Of a DNA stretch of 64,000 nt, positions 1-9,141 are shown one piece after another. Location: contig JADLFW010000007.1 of NCBI GenBank assembly GCA_020849615.1, positions 1-64,000 on the forward strand, read 5' to 3'. This DNA is from Phycisphaerales bacterium (GTDB lineage Bacteria > Planctomycetota > Phycisphaerae > Phycisphaerales > UBA1924). A program made the translations under genes and the position numbers. Within the stretch, counting starts at the first letter, position 1; every line of letters starts with the position of its first letter. A model generated the notes under the pieces. That model was not told the origin of the DNA and ran no database searches. It worked only from the letters and a program-made list of their open reading frames with translations.

Positions 1-2
1 AA

Positions 3-76
<74 letters not shown>

Positions 77-87
77 ATCTATGCGTA

Positions 88-116
88 GTCGTAGGCTGAG
101 TTCATCGGGAGGTCAA
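88..116 (-). promoter_or_regulatory. promoter of the initiator tRNA gene
   Basis: On the minus strand TTGACC (111-116) and TACGAC (88-93) are separated by exactly 17 nt. The tRNA 5' end follows 11 nt after the -10 box. This fits a housekeeping sigma-70 type promoter. Confidence 0.75.
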
Positions 117-239
117 CCCGCCCGTGGGCGCACGGGGCGATATGAGGCGCCTGCCTGCCGCATTCGCCCCCGGGACCTCGCTCACGACGTGCTCTCCGAG
201 CCGCAGGCCCGCGCGAGCGGTGGTCGGGAGCCCGGCGCG

Positions 240-245
240 TATGAT
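240..245 (+). promoter_or_regulatory. -10 box TATGAT, leaderless purD start
   Basis: TATGAT ends 5 nt before the purD ATG at 251. Transcription would start at or next to the A of the start codon, and no Shine-Dalgarno sequence is present. No clear -35 box is seen. Confidence 0.55.
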
Positions 246-250
246 CGGCC

Positions 251-1696
251 ATGCCCGAAACGATCAACGTTCTGCTCATCGGAAGCGGCGGCCGCGAGCA
301 CGCCATCGCCCGCAAGATCTCCGAATCGCCGCGCCTCGGGCAGCTCTGGATCACCCACCCGGAGAACCCGGGCCTGGCGTCGCTGGGCCGGGCCGTGGAT
401 GTGCCCGTCTCGGCGCGGGAGATCTACCGCCTCCAGCAGTTCTGCGAGAAGCAGTCGATCGGGCTGGTGATCGTCGGCCCGGAGGAGCCGCTGGCGCAAG
501 GGTTTGCCGACAAGCTCGCCGCGCCCGGGCGGCTGGTGTTCGGGCCTACCGCGGATGCGGCCCGGCTGGAGGCCGACAAGGCCTGGGCCAAGCAGTTGAT
601 GCGATCGGCATCCATCCCGACGGGCGAGGCCCGGGTGTTCGGTGATCCCGAGGCGGCGCGGTTCTACTGCGAGACGCGGGAGCAGGATGACCCGGTGCTG
701 AATACGCTGTTCGAGGAGGCGGCCCGGTACACCGACCCCGCGATCCGGCGGAAGTTCATCGAACGGCGCACGGCCGAGGCCCGGGAGGTGGCCGCGGCGT
801 ACAAGGCGGCTCGGCCCGACCTGCCGGTGATCAAGGCGTCGGGCCTGGCCAAGGGCAAGGGCGTGATCGTGCCCGGCTCGATCGCCGAAGCGTTCAACGC
901 GATCGACTCGATCATGGTGCGCAAGATCTTCGGCGAAGCCGGGCGGCAGATCGTGGTCGAGGAGCGGCTGACTGGCCCGGAGGTCTCGGTGCTGGCGATC
1001 GTCGATGGCCGCAACATCCTGATGCTGCCCACCTGCCAGGACCACAAGCGGCTGGGCGACAACGACACCGGGCCGAACACCGGCGGCATGGGGGCCTACT
1101 GCCCGGCGCCGCTGCTGGATGACACCACTCTCGCGCACATCGAGCGCGAGGTGCTGGTGCCGACCGTCGATGCGCTGCGGCGCGATGGCATCGAGTACCG
1201 CGGCGTGATGTACGCCGGGATCATGCTCACGCACGCCGGGCCCAAGGTCCTCGAGTTCAACGTCCGCTTCGGCGACCCCGAGTGCCAGCCGCTGATGTCG
1301 CTGCTCAAGACCGATCTGCTGGAGATCATGATCGCCTCGGCGACGGGCCGGCTCGGCGAGATCGAGGTCGAGTGGCACGAGGGGGCGGCCTGCTGCATCG
1401 TGCTGGCGGCGAAGGGATACCCGGAGAAGCCCAAATCGGGCGATGAGATCACGGGGATCGCGGAGGCTGAGAAGGTGCCGGGCGTGCGGGTCTACCACGC
1501 GGGCACGAAGATGGAGCGCGGAAAGCTCGTCACCGCGGGCGGGCGGGTGCTGGGTGTGACGGGCACGGGCGCGACGCTGGAGGAGGCCCGGGCCCGGGCG
1601 TACGAAGGCTGCGCCAAGATCCAGTTCGCCGGCAAGGTGATGCGACGCGACATCGGCGCGGGGGCCACGCGGGCGGTGAGCCGGTCGGGGGCATAA
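251..1696 (+). CDS. purD: phosphoribosylamine--glycine ligase
   Basis: PurD joins phosphoribosylamine and glycine using ATP, the second step of purine synthesis in the cytoplasm. The N-terminus (VLLIGSGGREHAIA), the ATP-grasp motif KASGLAKGKGV and the segment EFNVRFGDPECQ are typical of the family. The protein has 481 residues, about 50 more than the usual 420-430. The extra length is an insertion at roughly residues 136-190, rich in Glu, Arg and Ala, just before the Ala-Lys-Gly-Lys-Gly ATP-grasp segment. The gene appears to be single and leaderless, and it runs divergently from the tRNA. The C-terminal PurD domain is intact. Confidence 0.96.
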   Translation: MPETINVLLIGSGGREHAIARKISESPRLGQLWITHPENPGLASLGRAVDVPVSAREIYRLQQFCEKQSIGLVIVGPEEPLAQGFADKLAAPGRLVFGPTADAARLEADKAWAKQLMRSASIPTGEARVFGDPEAARFYCETREQDDPVLNTLFEEAARYTDPAIRRKFIERRTAEAREVAAAYKAARPDLPVIKASGLAKGKGVIVPGSIAEAFNAIDSIMVRKIFGEAGRQIVVEERLTGPEVSVLAIVDGRNILMLPTCQDHKRLGDNDTGPNTGGMGAYCPAPLLDDTTLAHIEREVLVPTVDALRRDGIEYRGVMYAGIMLTHAGPKVLEFNVRFGDPECQPLMSLLKTDLLEIMIASATGRLGEIEVEWHEGAACCIVLAAKGYPEKPKSGDEITGIAEAEKVPGVRVYHAGTKMERGKLVTAGGRVLGVTGTGATLEEARARAYEGCAKIQFAGKVMRRDIGAGATRAVSRSGA

Positions 1697-1777
1697 GGCC
1701 AGTCGGCCACGAACAACGCGTGACTCGCGGGCTCGTCCACCACGGCACCCAGCGATACGGAGCGCGTAGAGCAAATG

Positions 1778-1804
1778 AAAAACCCCCGGGCGCGGGCCCG
1801 GGGG
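1778..1804 (-). terminator. intrinsic terminator after the secreted protease gene
   Basis: On the minus strand a hairpin with arms CCCCCGGGC and GCCCGGGGG is followed at once by TTTTT. It lies 54 nt past the stop of the leftward protease gene. It may also help end purD transcripts from the other side, although the T-run is on the minus strand only. Confidence 0.8.
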
Positions 1805-1857
1805 TGGCATTCACATCAACTTCAGTGTTTCGCGACTCCGTTACTCAGTTGCTGTTT

Positions 1858-4629
1858 TCAGCAGCCGGCATCGTAGAGGTTGAGGAACTCGAGGTAGTCG
1901 GCGAAGTCAACGATGCCATCGCCGTTGAAGTCGACGCGGAGATCGCCCGCATCGTAGAGGTTGAGGAACTCGAGGTAGTCGGCGAAGTCGACGATGCCAT
2001 CGCCGTTCAGATCGGCGGGGCAGCTCGCGGTGTCGCAGAGGAGGCCCACAACCTGGAAATCATCGATGGCGGCCTCGATGATCGAGCCGGAGCCGGTGCC
2101 CAGGTCATCGGCGATGAAGCGCACCTTCACGGTGGCGGAGGGAGTCACGTAGTCCTTCACGCTGAAGGAATCGAAGATCCAGCCGCCCTGCGTGCCGGGC
2201 CCGGTCGGGCCGACCGTGCGGACGCGGGTCCACGTCGTGCCGCCGTTGCCGGAAACCTCGATCTTGAAGGTCTTGGTGCCGGGGTTCGAGCCCTGGTCGT
2301 TGGAGTACCAGCGCCAGAAGCTGATCGTGGCGTCGCCATACGCGGAGAGGTCCAGATTGGGGGAGTTGAGCACGGTCTGGCCGCCATCGACATCGAAGTC
2401 ACCGATGCTGGAGCCGGCATTGCCGTCCGTCACCCAGCAGATCGTGCCGGGGGCGGGGGTGTGATCATCGCCGGGCTGAGCGGCCGTGGGCTGGGGATCC
2501 ATGCGGTTCCAGCGGCCCGTCGTGGCGGTCTCGGGGCCGGTCGTCCAGGCGCCGGCGACCTGGAAGTCGTCGGTGAAGGTCGTGACCGAACCGGTCGAGG
2601 CCAGGGCGCGGTACGAACCGGCCGGGGCCAGATCGGGGTCGGAGACGACGGTGCCGCCCGTCGCGGTGGCGCTGACGTAGAAATCGATCTTTGAGAGGCA
2701 GTCCACGCCCGGAAGGGTCGCGGTGTACTCGTTGGGGGCGGTCTGGGTCATGCTGACCGTCGAGAACGAGCCGCCATCGATGCGATAGGAGAGCTGGCCG
2801 GAGCCCGCGATCGGCGCCACCGTGAGCGGGACGACGTTGACACGGAAGTTGGTCGCCACATCTGGTGTGACCGAGGAGGGCACGCCGTCGGGGTAGGCGA
2901 AGTCGATGAGCTGGATCGGCGGGCAGGAGATGCTGCGGGTACCGAACGCAGCGCAGATCTGCTGGTAGTCGGGCGTGCCGTTGGCGATGTCGCCATCCAC
3001 ATCGTTGACGGTGAGCACCTCGATCGCGGTGCGGGCCACGGCGGAGTCGTTGCCGCTGCCGCCGAGGGTGTCCATCGACCAGTCCACGAAGAGCTGCTGG
3101 GCGGTCTGGAGGCCGACGCTGGAGCCGTACTTGGCGCCGAGGTTCTGGCGGATCTCCCACCAGATGCCGCCGATCGTCATGCCGCAGTAGTGGATTTCCT
3201 GGCCGCAGCCGGTGGGAACGATGGTGGTCGCGGGCGTGCGGACGTGGCAGCCGGCGCCGCAGAAGTCCTCGCCAACGATCGGGTAGTCCTGGATCAGGAT
3301 GCCCACGCAGTCGCCGTAGCCCTCGCCGAACGAGCCCTGCGAGAGACCGAGCTGGTTGACGATGTGGTGGCCGTATTCGTGGTGGATGACGGAGGCGTAG
3401 CTCGTGTTGGCGCAGCCGCCGCCGGCCTGGTAGAAGTTGATCGAAGCGCCGTCGTAGAAGGCGTTGCAGGTGTCGGCGATGTTGACGTTGCAGGTCATCG
3501 AGGCGTCGAGGGCCGTCCAGGAAGGGACGCGCTCCTTCATGAAGTCGCGGGTCTTGCCGGTGTAGATGAAGGCGTTGGCCTGGGCCGTGGTGAGGGCCGA
3601 GGGCGTGTTGTTGAGCACGAAGTTGAAGGGGCCGGGCGGGGTCACGCTCGAGGAGAGCGCGAGCTCGGCGGTGGAGGTCTGATCGACGACGTGGGCCCAG
3701 CGGCCGGCGGCGGCGGCGGTGCCGACGGTCGTGCTCACCGTCACGGCGGTGGCACCGGGGTTGGTGAGCGTGATATTGCCGTTGGCGTCGGTGTACCCGG
3801 AGGAGCCGCCGGTGATGGCGACGCGGATGTCGGGGAGGTTGACCGCGACGGCGGGGTTGCCGGCCCCGTCGGGCTTGACGCCCGGCGTGACCTTGGCCTT
3901 CACGTTGCCGGTGACATCGGTGTTGTGGATCTCGTTGCGGGCGTGAAGAATCTGGCCCGTCGCGGCGTCCACGAAGAACGTGAGCTTCACGCGGCCGACG
4001 AGGCTGGGCACCTCGCCCGTGAACTTCCAGGCCCGGACGGCGTCGATCCAGCGGGGCAGGTCGCCCTCGCCGAAGTAGATGACCATCTCGGGCTGGGACC
4101 AGACCGGCAGGTCCTTGTAGGAATCAAACGAGCGGACGATCGCCAGCGCCTGGTCGGCGGAAACGGTGTCGGCCGCGAAGCCGCCGTCGGGCGTGCGGGC
4201 CAGCTTGCCCGCGGCGTAGACCACGCGGTTGGTGTCGGCGCCCTTCAGGACGAGCACGCGGGCTGCGCCCAGCTCGACCTTGATGCCGTCGATGTACTGG
4301 TCGTAGGCGAAGACATCGAACTTGCCGGCGCCCACGTCGTTGACGCTGCTGAGCCGCAGGTCCAGCGCGCCGGCGCCGAAGGCATCGCCGTGCTGATCAA
4401 GGAAGCGGATGGCGGCCGCATCGGTCGTGGCGCCGCGGGTCATCGGCTTGCCGTAGAAGCCGATCACGCGGTCCATCTCGACCATGGGCTGCACGCCCGG
4501 GTACTGCTGCACCAGGTCCTGCGCCGCCGGCGAGAGCGCGCCGCCCTGGCCCGTCCCGCCGAGTGCAGTCGCCGCACACGCCGCAAGCAAACACGCCACC
4601 GCCACGCCACGCGCTGCGTTCCGAATCAT
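1858..4629 (-). CDS. secreted FTP/thermolysin-like zinc metalloprotease with dockerin-like tail
   Basis: This is a 923-residue exported peptidase. The start at 4629 is chosen because a signal peptide (MIRNAARGVAVACLLAACA) follows and AAGGGTGG lies upstream; an ATG ten codons earlier is less likely. Order of domains: signal peptide; a fungalysin/thermolysin propeptide-like region (about 40-240); an Ig-like segment; the catalytic region with HEYGH at residues 417-421 and GEGYGD after it; beta-sandwich domains (about 575-860); and two near-identical dockerin-like calcium-binding units at the C-terminus. The HExxH plus downstream Glu pattern fits the gluzincin clan (M4/M36-like). It is probably cell-surface attached or assembled through the tail. 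The gene is monocistronic with its own terminator. The exact MEROPS family is uncertain. Confidence 0.82.
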   Translation of the reverse strand: MIRNAARGVAVACLLAACAATALGGTGQGGALSPAAQDLVQQYPGVQPMVEMDRVIGFYGKPMTRGATTDAAAIRFLDQHGDAFGAGALDLRLSSVNDVGAGKFDVFAYDQYIDGIKVELGAARVLVLKGADTNRVVYAAGKLARTPDGGFAADTVSADQALAIVRSFDSYKDLPVWSQPEMVIYFGEGDLPRWIDAVRAWKFTGEVPSLVGRVKLTFFVDAATGQILHARNEIHNTDVTGNVKAKVTPGVKPDGAGNPAVAVNLPDIRVAITGGSSGYTDANGNITLTNPGATAVTVSTTVGTAAAAGRWAHVVDQTSTAELALSSSVTPPGPFNFVLNNTPSALTTAQANAFIYTGKTRDFMKERVPSWTALDASMTCNVNIADTCNAFYDGASINFYQAGGGCANTSYASVIHHEYGHHIVNQLGLSQGSFGEGYGDCVGILIQDYPIVGEDFCGAGCHVRTPATTIVPTGCGQEIHYCGMTIGGIWWEIRQNLGAKYGSSVGLQTAQQLFVDWSMDTLGGSGNDSAVARTAIEVLTVNDVDGDIANGTPDYQQICAAFGTRSISCPPIQLIDFAYPDGVPSSVTPDVATNFRVNVVPLTVAPIAGSGQLSYRIDGGSFSTVSMTQTAPNEYTATLPGVDCLSKIDFYVSATATGGTVVSDPDLAPAGSYRALASTGSVTTFTDDFQVAGAWTTGPETATTGRWNRMDPQPTAAQPGDDHTPAPGTICWVTDGNAGSSIGDFDVDGGQTVLNSPNLDLSAYGDATISFWRWYSNDQGSNPGTKTFKIEVSGNGGTTWTRVRTVGPTGPGTQGGWIFDSFSVKDYVTPSATVKVRFIADDLGTGSGSIIEAAIDDFQVVGLLCDTASCPADLNGDGIVDFADYLEFLNLYDAGDLRVDFNGDGIVDFADYLEFLNLYDAGC
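1868..2007. repeat. 81-bp period tandem duplication coding for dockerin-like units
   Basis: Positions 1868-1926 and 1949-2007 are 59-nt copies with a single mismatch (A/G at 1909 versus 1990). The period is 81 bp, or 27 residues. Each copy codes for a motif of the type NGDGIVDFADYLEFLNLYDAG, a calcium-loop plus helix. The near-identity at DNA level suggests a recent duplication or gene conversion. Confidence 0.9.
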
Positions 4630-4903
4630 GCGATTTCCACCCTTCTGTGCTGTGTCCACGGACCGAAGAAGAACAGACGCGGCCCGCCGAAGCGCGGCCG
4701 ACCCCCGCCCGGAATCTAACGGATCGCCGCGCCGAATGCCAGCGAAGAGATAACACCCCGGCTATCGGACGAAATCCCTTGCATGTGGCCCGTGCCAAAC
4801 CCCGGGTTCTCGCGAACGGCATCACACCACGGGTTCAACCGAGTTGCCGCTCCAGATTGTCCGGTTTAACAGCGCCGGGCCCCCGCGCGGCTGCTCGAGC
4901 GGC
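4630..4903. other. intergenic region without a recognised gene
   Basis: These 274 nt lie between two minus-strand genes. They should hold the promoter of the protease gene. No convincing -35/-10 pair, hairpin terminator or RNA gene was recognised here. Confidence 0.5.
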
Positions 4904-5773
4904 CTATCGCGACACCTTGAGCTGGATGCGGCCGTTGCTGGTCTTGAGAATAGACTCAACGCCGCCAGACCCGACTACCACCGACTTGCTGTGCTTACCT
5001 CCGCTCGCCTCGGCCCCGCTGACCCTGATCTCGCCGTTGGAGGTCCGCATCGAGACCTTTCCCGAGAATGTCGGGCCAAGGTCAACGCTGATCGACCCGT
5101 TGGAAGTCTCTGCAAACACCGGGCCCGGGCTGGCGGCATCCAGCCTGATCTCGATGTGGCCGTTCGAGGTTGAGGTCTCGGCTTTCCCCGCAATACCCAA
5201 AAGGTCGATCGCCCCGTTGGTGGAACGGGCCATCACATCGCCCTTCACATCGCGGAGCGTGATATGGCCATTGCTGGTGTGGGCCCGGACTTCGCCGTCA
5301 TGCCCCGCCACTTCGATGCGGCCGTTGCTGGTCCCGAGCACAGCCGGGCCCGAGAGCCCGGCGAGCGAGAGGCGGCCATTGGATGAATCGATGGTGATAC
5401 CGCTCGCATCGGGGAGCCTGACCTCGAAGTCACACCCCTCATCGCCGCGCCGGAGGCCGCCGGGCCAGTCAACGCTGATCGTGAGCAGCCCCGCCGCATC
5501 GCGGACAACGGCGATGCTGGTGGCATCAAGACGCTCCTGGGTCTGGGCCCGGAGGTGGGCGGTAATCTGAACATCGCTGATGTCGGCCCGGGCGAGGTCC
5601 ACCGAACCGTTTTCGGTGATGATGCTGACCGGACTGCCGGCGACGTGCGCAACCTGGGCCGTGCGGGTCGCTCGGAAGGCGGCGGTGACATCGCACCCCC
5701 CCAGCAGCAGCAGCGATGCGGCGATGATGGCCGAAGTGCGGAAGATCGAGAACGGGGTTGCCAGAACGCTCAT
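4904..5773 (-). CDS. DUF4097-type lipoprotein with Asn-Gly beta repeats
   Basis: This is a 289-residue lipoprotein. The N-terminus has a hydrophobic stretch ending in the lipobox LLGG-C (Cys at about residue 27). The mature part carries at least nine repeats of the form T/S-S-N-G-x-I, spaced about 18-25 residues (ENGSVD, SSNGRLS, TSNGRIE, TSNGHIT, STNGAID, TSNGHIE, TSNGSIS, TSNGEIR, TSNGRIQ). This is the layout of DUF4097/putative-adhesin proteins, which fold as right-handed beta helices. The function of the family is poorly known; LiaG-like members sit in envelope stress systems. A GGAG site precedes the ATG. It is divergent from the GH31 gene. Confidence 0.82.
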   Translation of the reverse strand: MSVLATPFSIFRTSAIIAASLLLLGGCDVTAAFRATRTAQVAHVAGSPVSIITENGSVDLARADISDVQITAHLRAQTQERLDATSIAVVRDAAGLLTISVDWPGGLRRGDEGCDFEVRLPDASGITIDSSNGRLSLAGLSGPAVLGTSNGRIEVAGHDGEVRAHTSNGHITLRDVKGDVMARSTNGAIDLLGIAGKAETSTSNGHIEIRLDAASPGPVFAETSNGSISVDLGPTFSGKVSMRTSNGEIRVSGAEASGGKHSKSVVVGSGGVESILKTSNGRIQLKVSR

Positions 5774-5913
5774 GGGGAGTCTCCGAAGGCGGGCCGCAAA
5801 AGCAACTCGACTTGTTGGGAGGGCGTTTCAAAGGCTTTCAGGACCTGCAGCGGCGGCCCGAGCATATCCGGATACCCTACGCCGCCGCCGCCGGCGGCCA
5901 GGGAGACGACCGG

Positions 5914-7995
5914 GTGGTACTCAAGAGTCGCAAGTCGGTTGAGGAAGCCAGGAGTTGGAGATACGACCATCAGGCGTGGCTGATCGGGCCCGGCATCGGC
6001 CGGTTCCGCGACCCGGCAGATCCCCGGCCCGACCTGCCGCCATTCCCGGCTCTGATCGTCCGGCCATCCCGGCTGGCCCCTCTGCCCGCTGAGTTCGGGC
6101 CGCGGCCCAAGTTCGCGGGGGCAGGACGGCGGTCGATCGTTCGGATTGATATCCGGCCCGGCACCACGCTGTACGGCACCGGGGAGGTCGCCGGGCCCCT
6201 CATCCGCAACGGCCGGCGGACGACCTGCTGGACCACCGACTCCTTCGACTACACCGATCAGACGAGGTCGCTGTACCAGTCGCATCCGTGGGTGCTTGCG
6301 GTGCGGGGGGATGGTTCAGCCTTCGGGGTGATGGCCGAGACAACCTGGCGCTGCGAGATCGACCTCCGCCGCGGGATTGCGTTTCGCACGGACGGGCCGC
6401 CGCCCGGCGTGATCATCATCGATCGCGGGTCCCCGGCCGAAGTCGTCAGCACGCTGGCCGAGTTGACCGGGAACATGCCCATGCCCCCGCGGTGGGCGCT
6501 CGGATATCACCAGTGCCGGTGGTCGTACGAACCCGATTTGCGCGTGCGGGAGCTGGCGGCCGAGTTCCGCAGCCGGGCCATCCCCTGCGATTGCCTTTGG
6601 CTGGACATCGACTACATGCGCGGCTTTCGCTGCTTCACGTTCGACCCCGGCCGGTTTCCCGATCCCGCCGCGCTGAACGCCGAACTTCACCGCGCCGGCT
6701 TCAAGACCGTGTGGATGATCGACCCGGGCATCAAGGCCGAGCCCGGATACGGCGTCTACGACGAGGGCCGGTCCGGCAAAGGCGGGGGCGCCACGACACA
6801 CTTCGTCCGGCGGGCCGACGGCGCGGAGTACAACGGCGAGGTCTGGCCCGGCGCATGCGCGTTTCCGGATTTCACCCGTGCCGCCACGCGGGCGTGGTGG
6901 GCCGGGCTGTACAGCGACTTCCTCGCGACAGGTATTGATGGTGTCTGGAACGACATGAACGAGCCGGCGGTCTTCGACCAGGCCGGCAAGGCCATGCCAT
7001 CTGACTGCGAGCACGACGCGGATGCCGAACTCGGCGGCCCGGGCCCGCACGCCCGTTACCGCAATATCTACGGTATGCAGATGGTCCGGGCCACCCGCGA
7101 AGGCATGGAGGCGGCCCGGCCCCAACAGCGACCGTTCGTGCTGACGCGCTCGAACTTCCTGGGCGGTCACCGCTACGCGGCGACGTGGACGGGCGACAAC
7201 CGCTCGGATTGGCAACACCTGCGATGGTCGATCCCCATGGCGCTGAACCTGGGCCTCAGCGGGCAGCCGTTCGGCGGGCCCGACATCGGCGGGTTCGTCG
7301 GCGAAGCCTCGCCCGAGCTCTTCGGCCGGTGGATGGGCATCGGGTCGCTCCTGCCCTTCGCCCGGGCCCACTCGATCAAGGACTCCGAGGACCACGAGCC
7401 GTGGTGCTTCGGCGAGGAATGCGAGCGGATCTGCCGGGCCGCACTAACCCGCCGGTACCGGCTCATTCCCTACTTCTACACGCTGTTCTACACCGCCCAC
7501 ATGACCGGCACCCCCGTTGTCAGGCCCGTCTTCTTCGCCGATCCCACCGATCCGGGCCTTCGCGCGGTTGATGATGCCTTCCTGCTGGGCAGCGATATCC
7601 TGGTTTCCGCACGTGTCGAACCCGGCGCTGCGACGGGCGTCTCATGCTCGTTGCTGAAGGGATGGCGACGGTTCGAGATCCCAGGGCTGCCGGAACACGA
7701 TTCCGCCCAGCTTCCGACATTGCAGGCGCGCCCCGGCTCGATCATCCCGCTGGGCCCGGCGCTGCAGTACTCCGATGAGAAGCCGGTGGATCCGCTGACG
7801 CTGCTGGTCTGCCGCGACAGCATGGGGCAGGCCGAGGGCACGCTCTATGAGGATGCGGGCGATGGGTACGGCTACAAGCAGGGGGATTATCGCCTCGCCA
7901 AGTACCGGGCCGAGGCCGGGGGGCCGCCGAGGGTCGTCCATATCGAAGGCACCCGCGCCGAGCCGACCCGGGGCATCGAGATCATCGAGGTATGA
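5914..7995 (+). CDS. GH31 family alpha-glycosidase
   Basis: The protein is a glycoside hydrolase family 31 enzyme that cleaves alpha-linked sugars (alpha-glucosidase or alpha-xylosidase type) with retention. I chose the GTG at 5914 (693 residues) because AGGGAG lies 8 nt upstream; the frame is open back to an ATG at 5758, but that stretch overlaps the divergent lipoprotein start and has no family features. The nucleophile motif WNDMNEP has Asp347, and the acid/base region TWTGDNRSDW has Asp428. GGPDIGGF follows, as in the family. No signal peptide is visible, so it may act in the cytoplasm. It begins a plus-strand group with GH172 and a sugar importer. Substrate cannot be assigned from sequence alone. 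Confidence 0.9.
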   Translation: MVLKSRKSVEEARSWRYDHQAWLIGPGIGRFRDPADPRPDLPPFPALIVRPSRLAPLPAEFGPRPKFAGAGRRSIVRIDIRPGTTLYGTGEVAGPLIRNGRRTTCWTTDSFDYTDQTRSLYQSHPWVLAVRGDGSAFGVMAETTWRCEIDLRRGIAFRTDGPPPGVIIIDRGSPAEVVSTLAELTGNMPMPPRWALGYHQCRWSYEPDLRVRELAAEFRSRAIPCDCLWLDIDYMRGFRCFTFDPGRFPDPAALNAELHRAGFKTVWMIDPGIKAEPGYGVYDEGRSGKGGGATTHFVRRADGAEYNGEVWPGACAFPDFTRAATRAWWAGLYSDFLATGIDGVWNDMNEPAVFDQAGKAMPSDCEHDADAELGGPGPHARYRNIYGMQMVRATREGMEAARPQQRPFVLTRSNFLGGHRYAATWTGDNRSDWQHLRWSIPMALNLGLSGQPFGGPDIGGFVGEASPELFGRWMGIGSLLPFARAHSIKDSEDHEPWCFGEECERICRAALTRRYRLIPYFYTLFYTAHMTGTPVVRPVFFADPTDPGLRAVDDAFLLGSDILVSARVEPGAATGVSCSLLKGWRRFEIPGLPEHDSAQLPTLQARPGSIIPLGPALQYSDEKPVDPLTLLVCRDSMGQAEGTLYEDAGDGYGYKQGDYRLAKYRAEAGGPPRVVHIEGTRAEPTRGIEIIEV

Positions 7996-8027
7996 AGCCC
8001 GCCGGGGCGGGTCGCCCGGGCCGGTGG

Positions 8028-8033
8028 TACGCT
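8028..8033 (+). promoter_or_regulatory. -10-like TACGCT before the GH172 gene
   Basis: TACGCT ends 7 nt before the ATG at 8041. No Shine-Dalgarno site is present, so the GH172 gene may have its own leaderless transcript in addition to read-through from GH31. Confidence 0.4.
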
Positions 8034-8040
8034 GGCCCCC

Positions 8041-9132
8041 ATGTTCCCGTGGATGTCCGACCTGACTCGACTGAAGAGCGCAAAGACCCGCTCCATCAGC
8101 GCGGAAAACCCTGATGGCCGCAAGGGCGGCGGCGCGCAGGCTTCGCCCGGTGAGCCCGGGACGACGCCGGCCGCGGCCGGGCTTGGGAAGGGTTGGAAGG
8201 TCCGCCCCTGCCTGCGCCATCTGGCGCCGGGCCAGCGTATGGTCCTCGCCGACATCGACGGCCCGGGCGTCGTCCAGCACATGTGGTTCACGGTGCTCAC
8301 GGAAGTGCACCGCTGGATCCCGCTGCGAATTTACTACGACGACTCCCCCACTCCCTCGGTCGAGGTCCCGCTCGGCGATTTTTTCACCAACGGCATCGAC
8401 GGGCTGGCGCTGGTCAACTCCATGCCCATCGCGGTCAATCCCAAGGGCGGGATGAACAGCTACTGGCCGATGCCGTTCCGGAAGCGGTTTCGGCTCGAGA
8501 TCGCCAACGACGGGCCGCGCCCCATCGATGAAGTATTCTACCAGATCACCTATTCACTCGAGGATGTCCCCGATGACGCCGCGTATCTCCATGCCAGTTG
8601 GAGACGCAGCACAACCAGCCGAGAGCATCCCGAGCACACCATCCTCGAACACACCGGCGGGCCCGGGCATTACGTCGGTACATACCTCGTCTGGAACCAG
8701 CTCTCGACCCTGTGGTGGGGCGAGGGCGAGGTGAAGTTCTTCATCGACGGCGACGGGCCTGGCTCCCCCACGATCTGCGGCACGGGCACCGAGGACTACT
8801 TCGGCGGGGCGTGGGGTTTCGTGATGGACCACACGAAGGACCAGCGCCCGACGCCTTATTCCACGGCGTTTCTTGGCTACCCGCAGGCGGCGTACGAGCC
8901 GACTCTGAAGCTGGGCCCGCGCCCGCCCGCACACGGACTCTACCGCTGGCACATCCCCGATCCGATTCGCTTCGAGCATGACCTGCGTGTGACTGTGCAG
9001 GCGTTGGGCTGGTGGCCCGACGGCCGGTACCAGCCGCTGGCCGATGACATCGCCAGCGTCGCCTACTGGTATCAGCGCGGCGCGGGCCCGGTGGCACCCC
9101 TGCCGGGCATCACGGAACGATTCCCGAGGTGA
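8041..9132 (+). CDS. DUF2961 / GH172 family glycoside hydrolase
   Basis: The 363-residue protein matches DUF2961, now glycoside hydrolase family 172. Characterised members act on alpha-D-fructofuranosyl or D-arabinofuranosyl linkages. Visible signatures are GPGVVQHMWFT, VEVPLGDFF, PMPFRKRFRLEIAN and GTGTEDYFGGAWGF, where Glu251 sits in the conserved GTEDY motif. The first 50 residues are low in complexity and no signal peptide is seen. It is 9 nt upstream of an ABC permease gene and probably co-transcribed with it, so the imported sugar may be a product or substrate of this enzyme. The actual glycan is unknown. Confidence 0.85.
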   Translation: MFPWMSDLTRLKSAKTRSISAENPDGRKGGGAQASPGEPGTTPAAAGLGKGWKVRPCLRHLAPGQRMVLADIDGPGVVQHMWFTVLTEVHRWIPLRIYYDDSPTPSVEVPLGDFFTNGIDGLALVNSMPIAVNPKGGMNSYWPMPFRKRFRLEIANDGPRPIDEVFYQITYSLEDVPDDAAYLHASWRRSTTSREHPEHTILEHTGGPGHYVGTYLVWNQLSTLWWGEGEVKFFIDGDGPGSPTICGTGTEDYFGGAWGFVMDHTKDQRPTPYSTAFLGYPQAAYEPTLKLGPRPPAHGLYRWHIPDPIRFEHDLRVTVQALGWWPDGRYQPLADDIASVAYWYQRGAGPVAPLPGITERFPR

Positions 9133-9141
9133 AGCGGACCG

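Noticed and set aside
182..1810. 542-residue minus-strand open frame across purD
   Set aside because: It is antisense to a clear purD gene. Its composition (Arg/Pro/Gly-rich, no motifs) is the usual artefact of high GC.
1720..4719. Long plus-strand open frames opposite the secreted protease (324 and 509 residues)
   Set aside because: They mirror the protease coding frame, are extremely rich in Val/Gly/Ala/Asp, and contain no recognisable domain or ribosome site.
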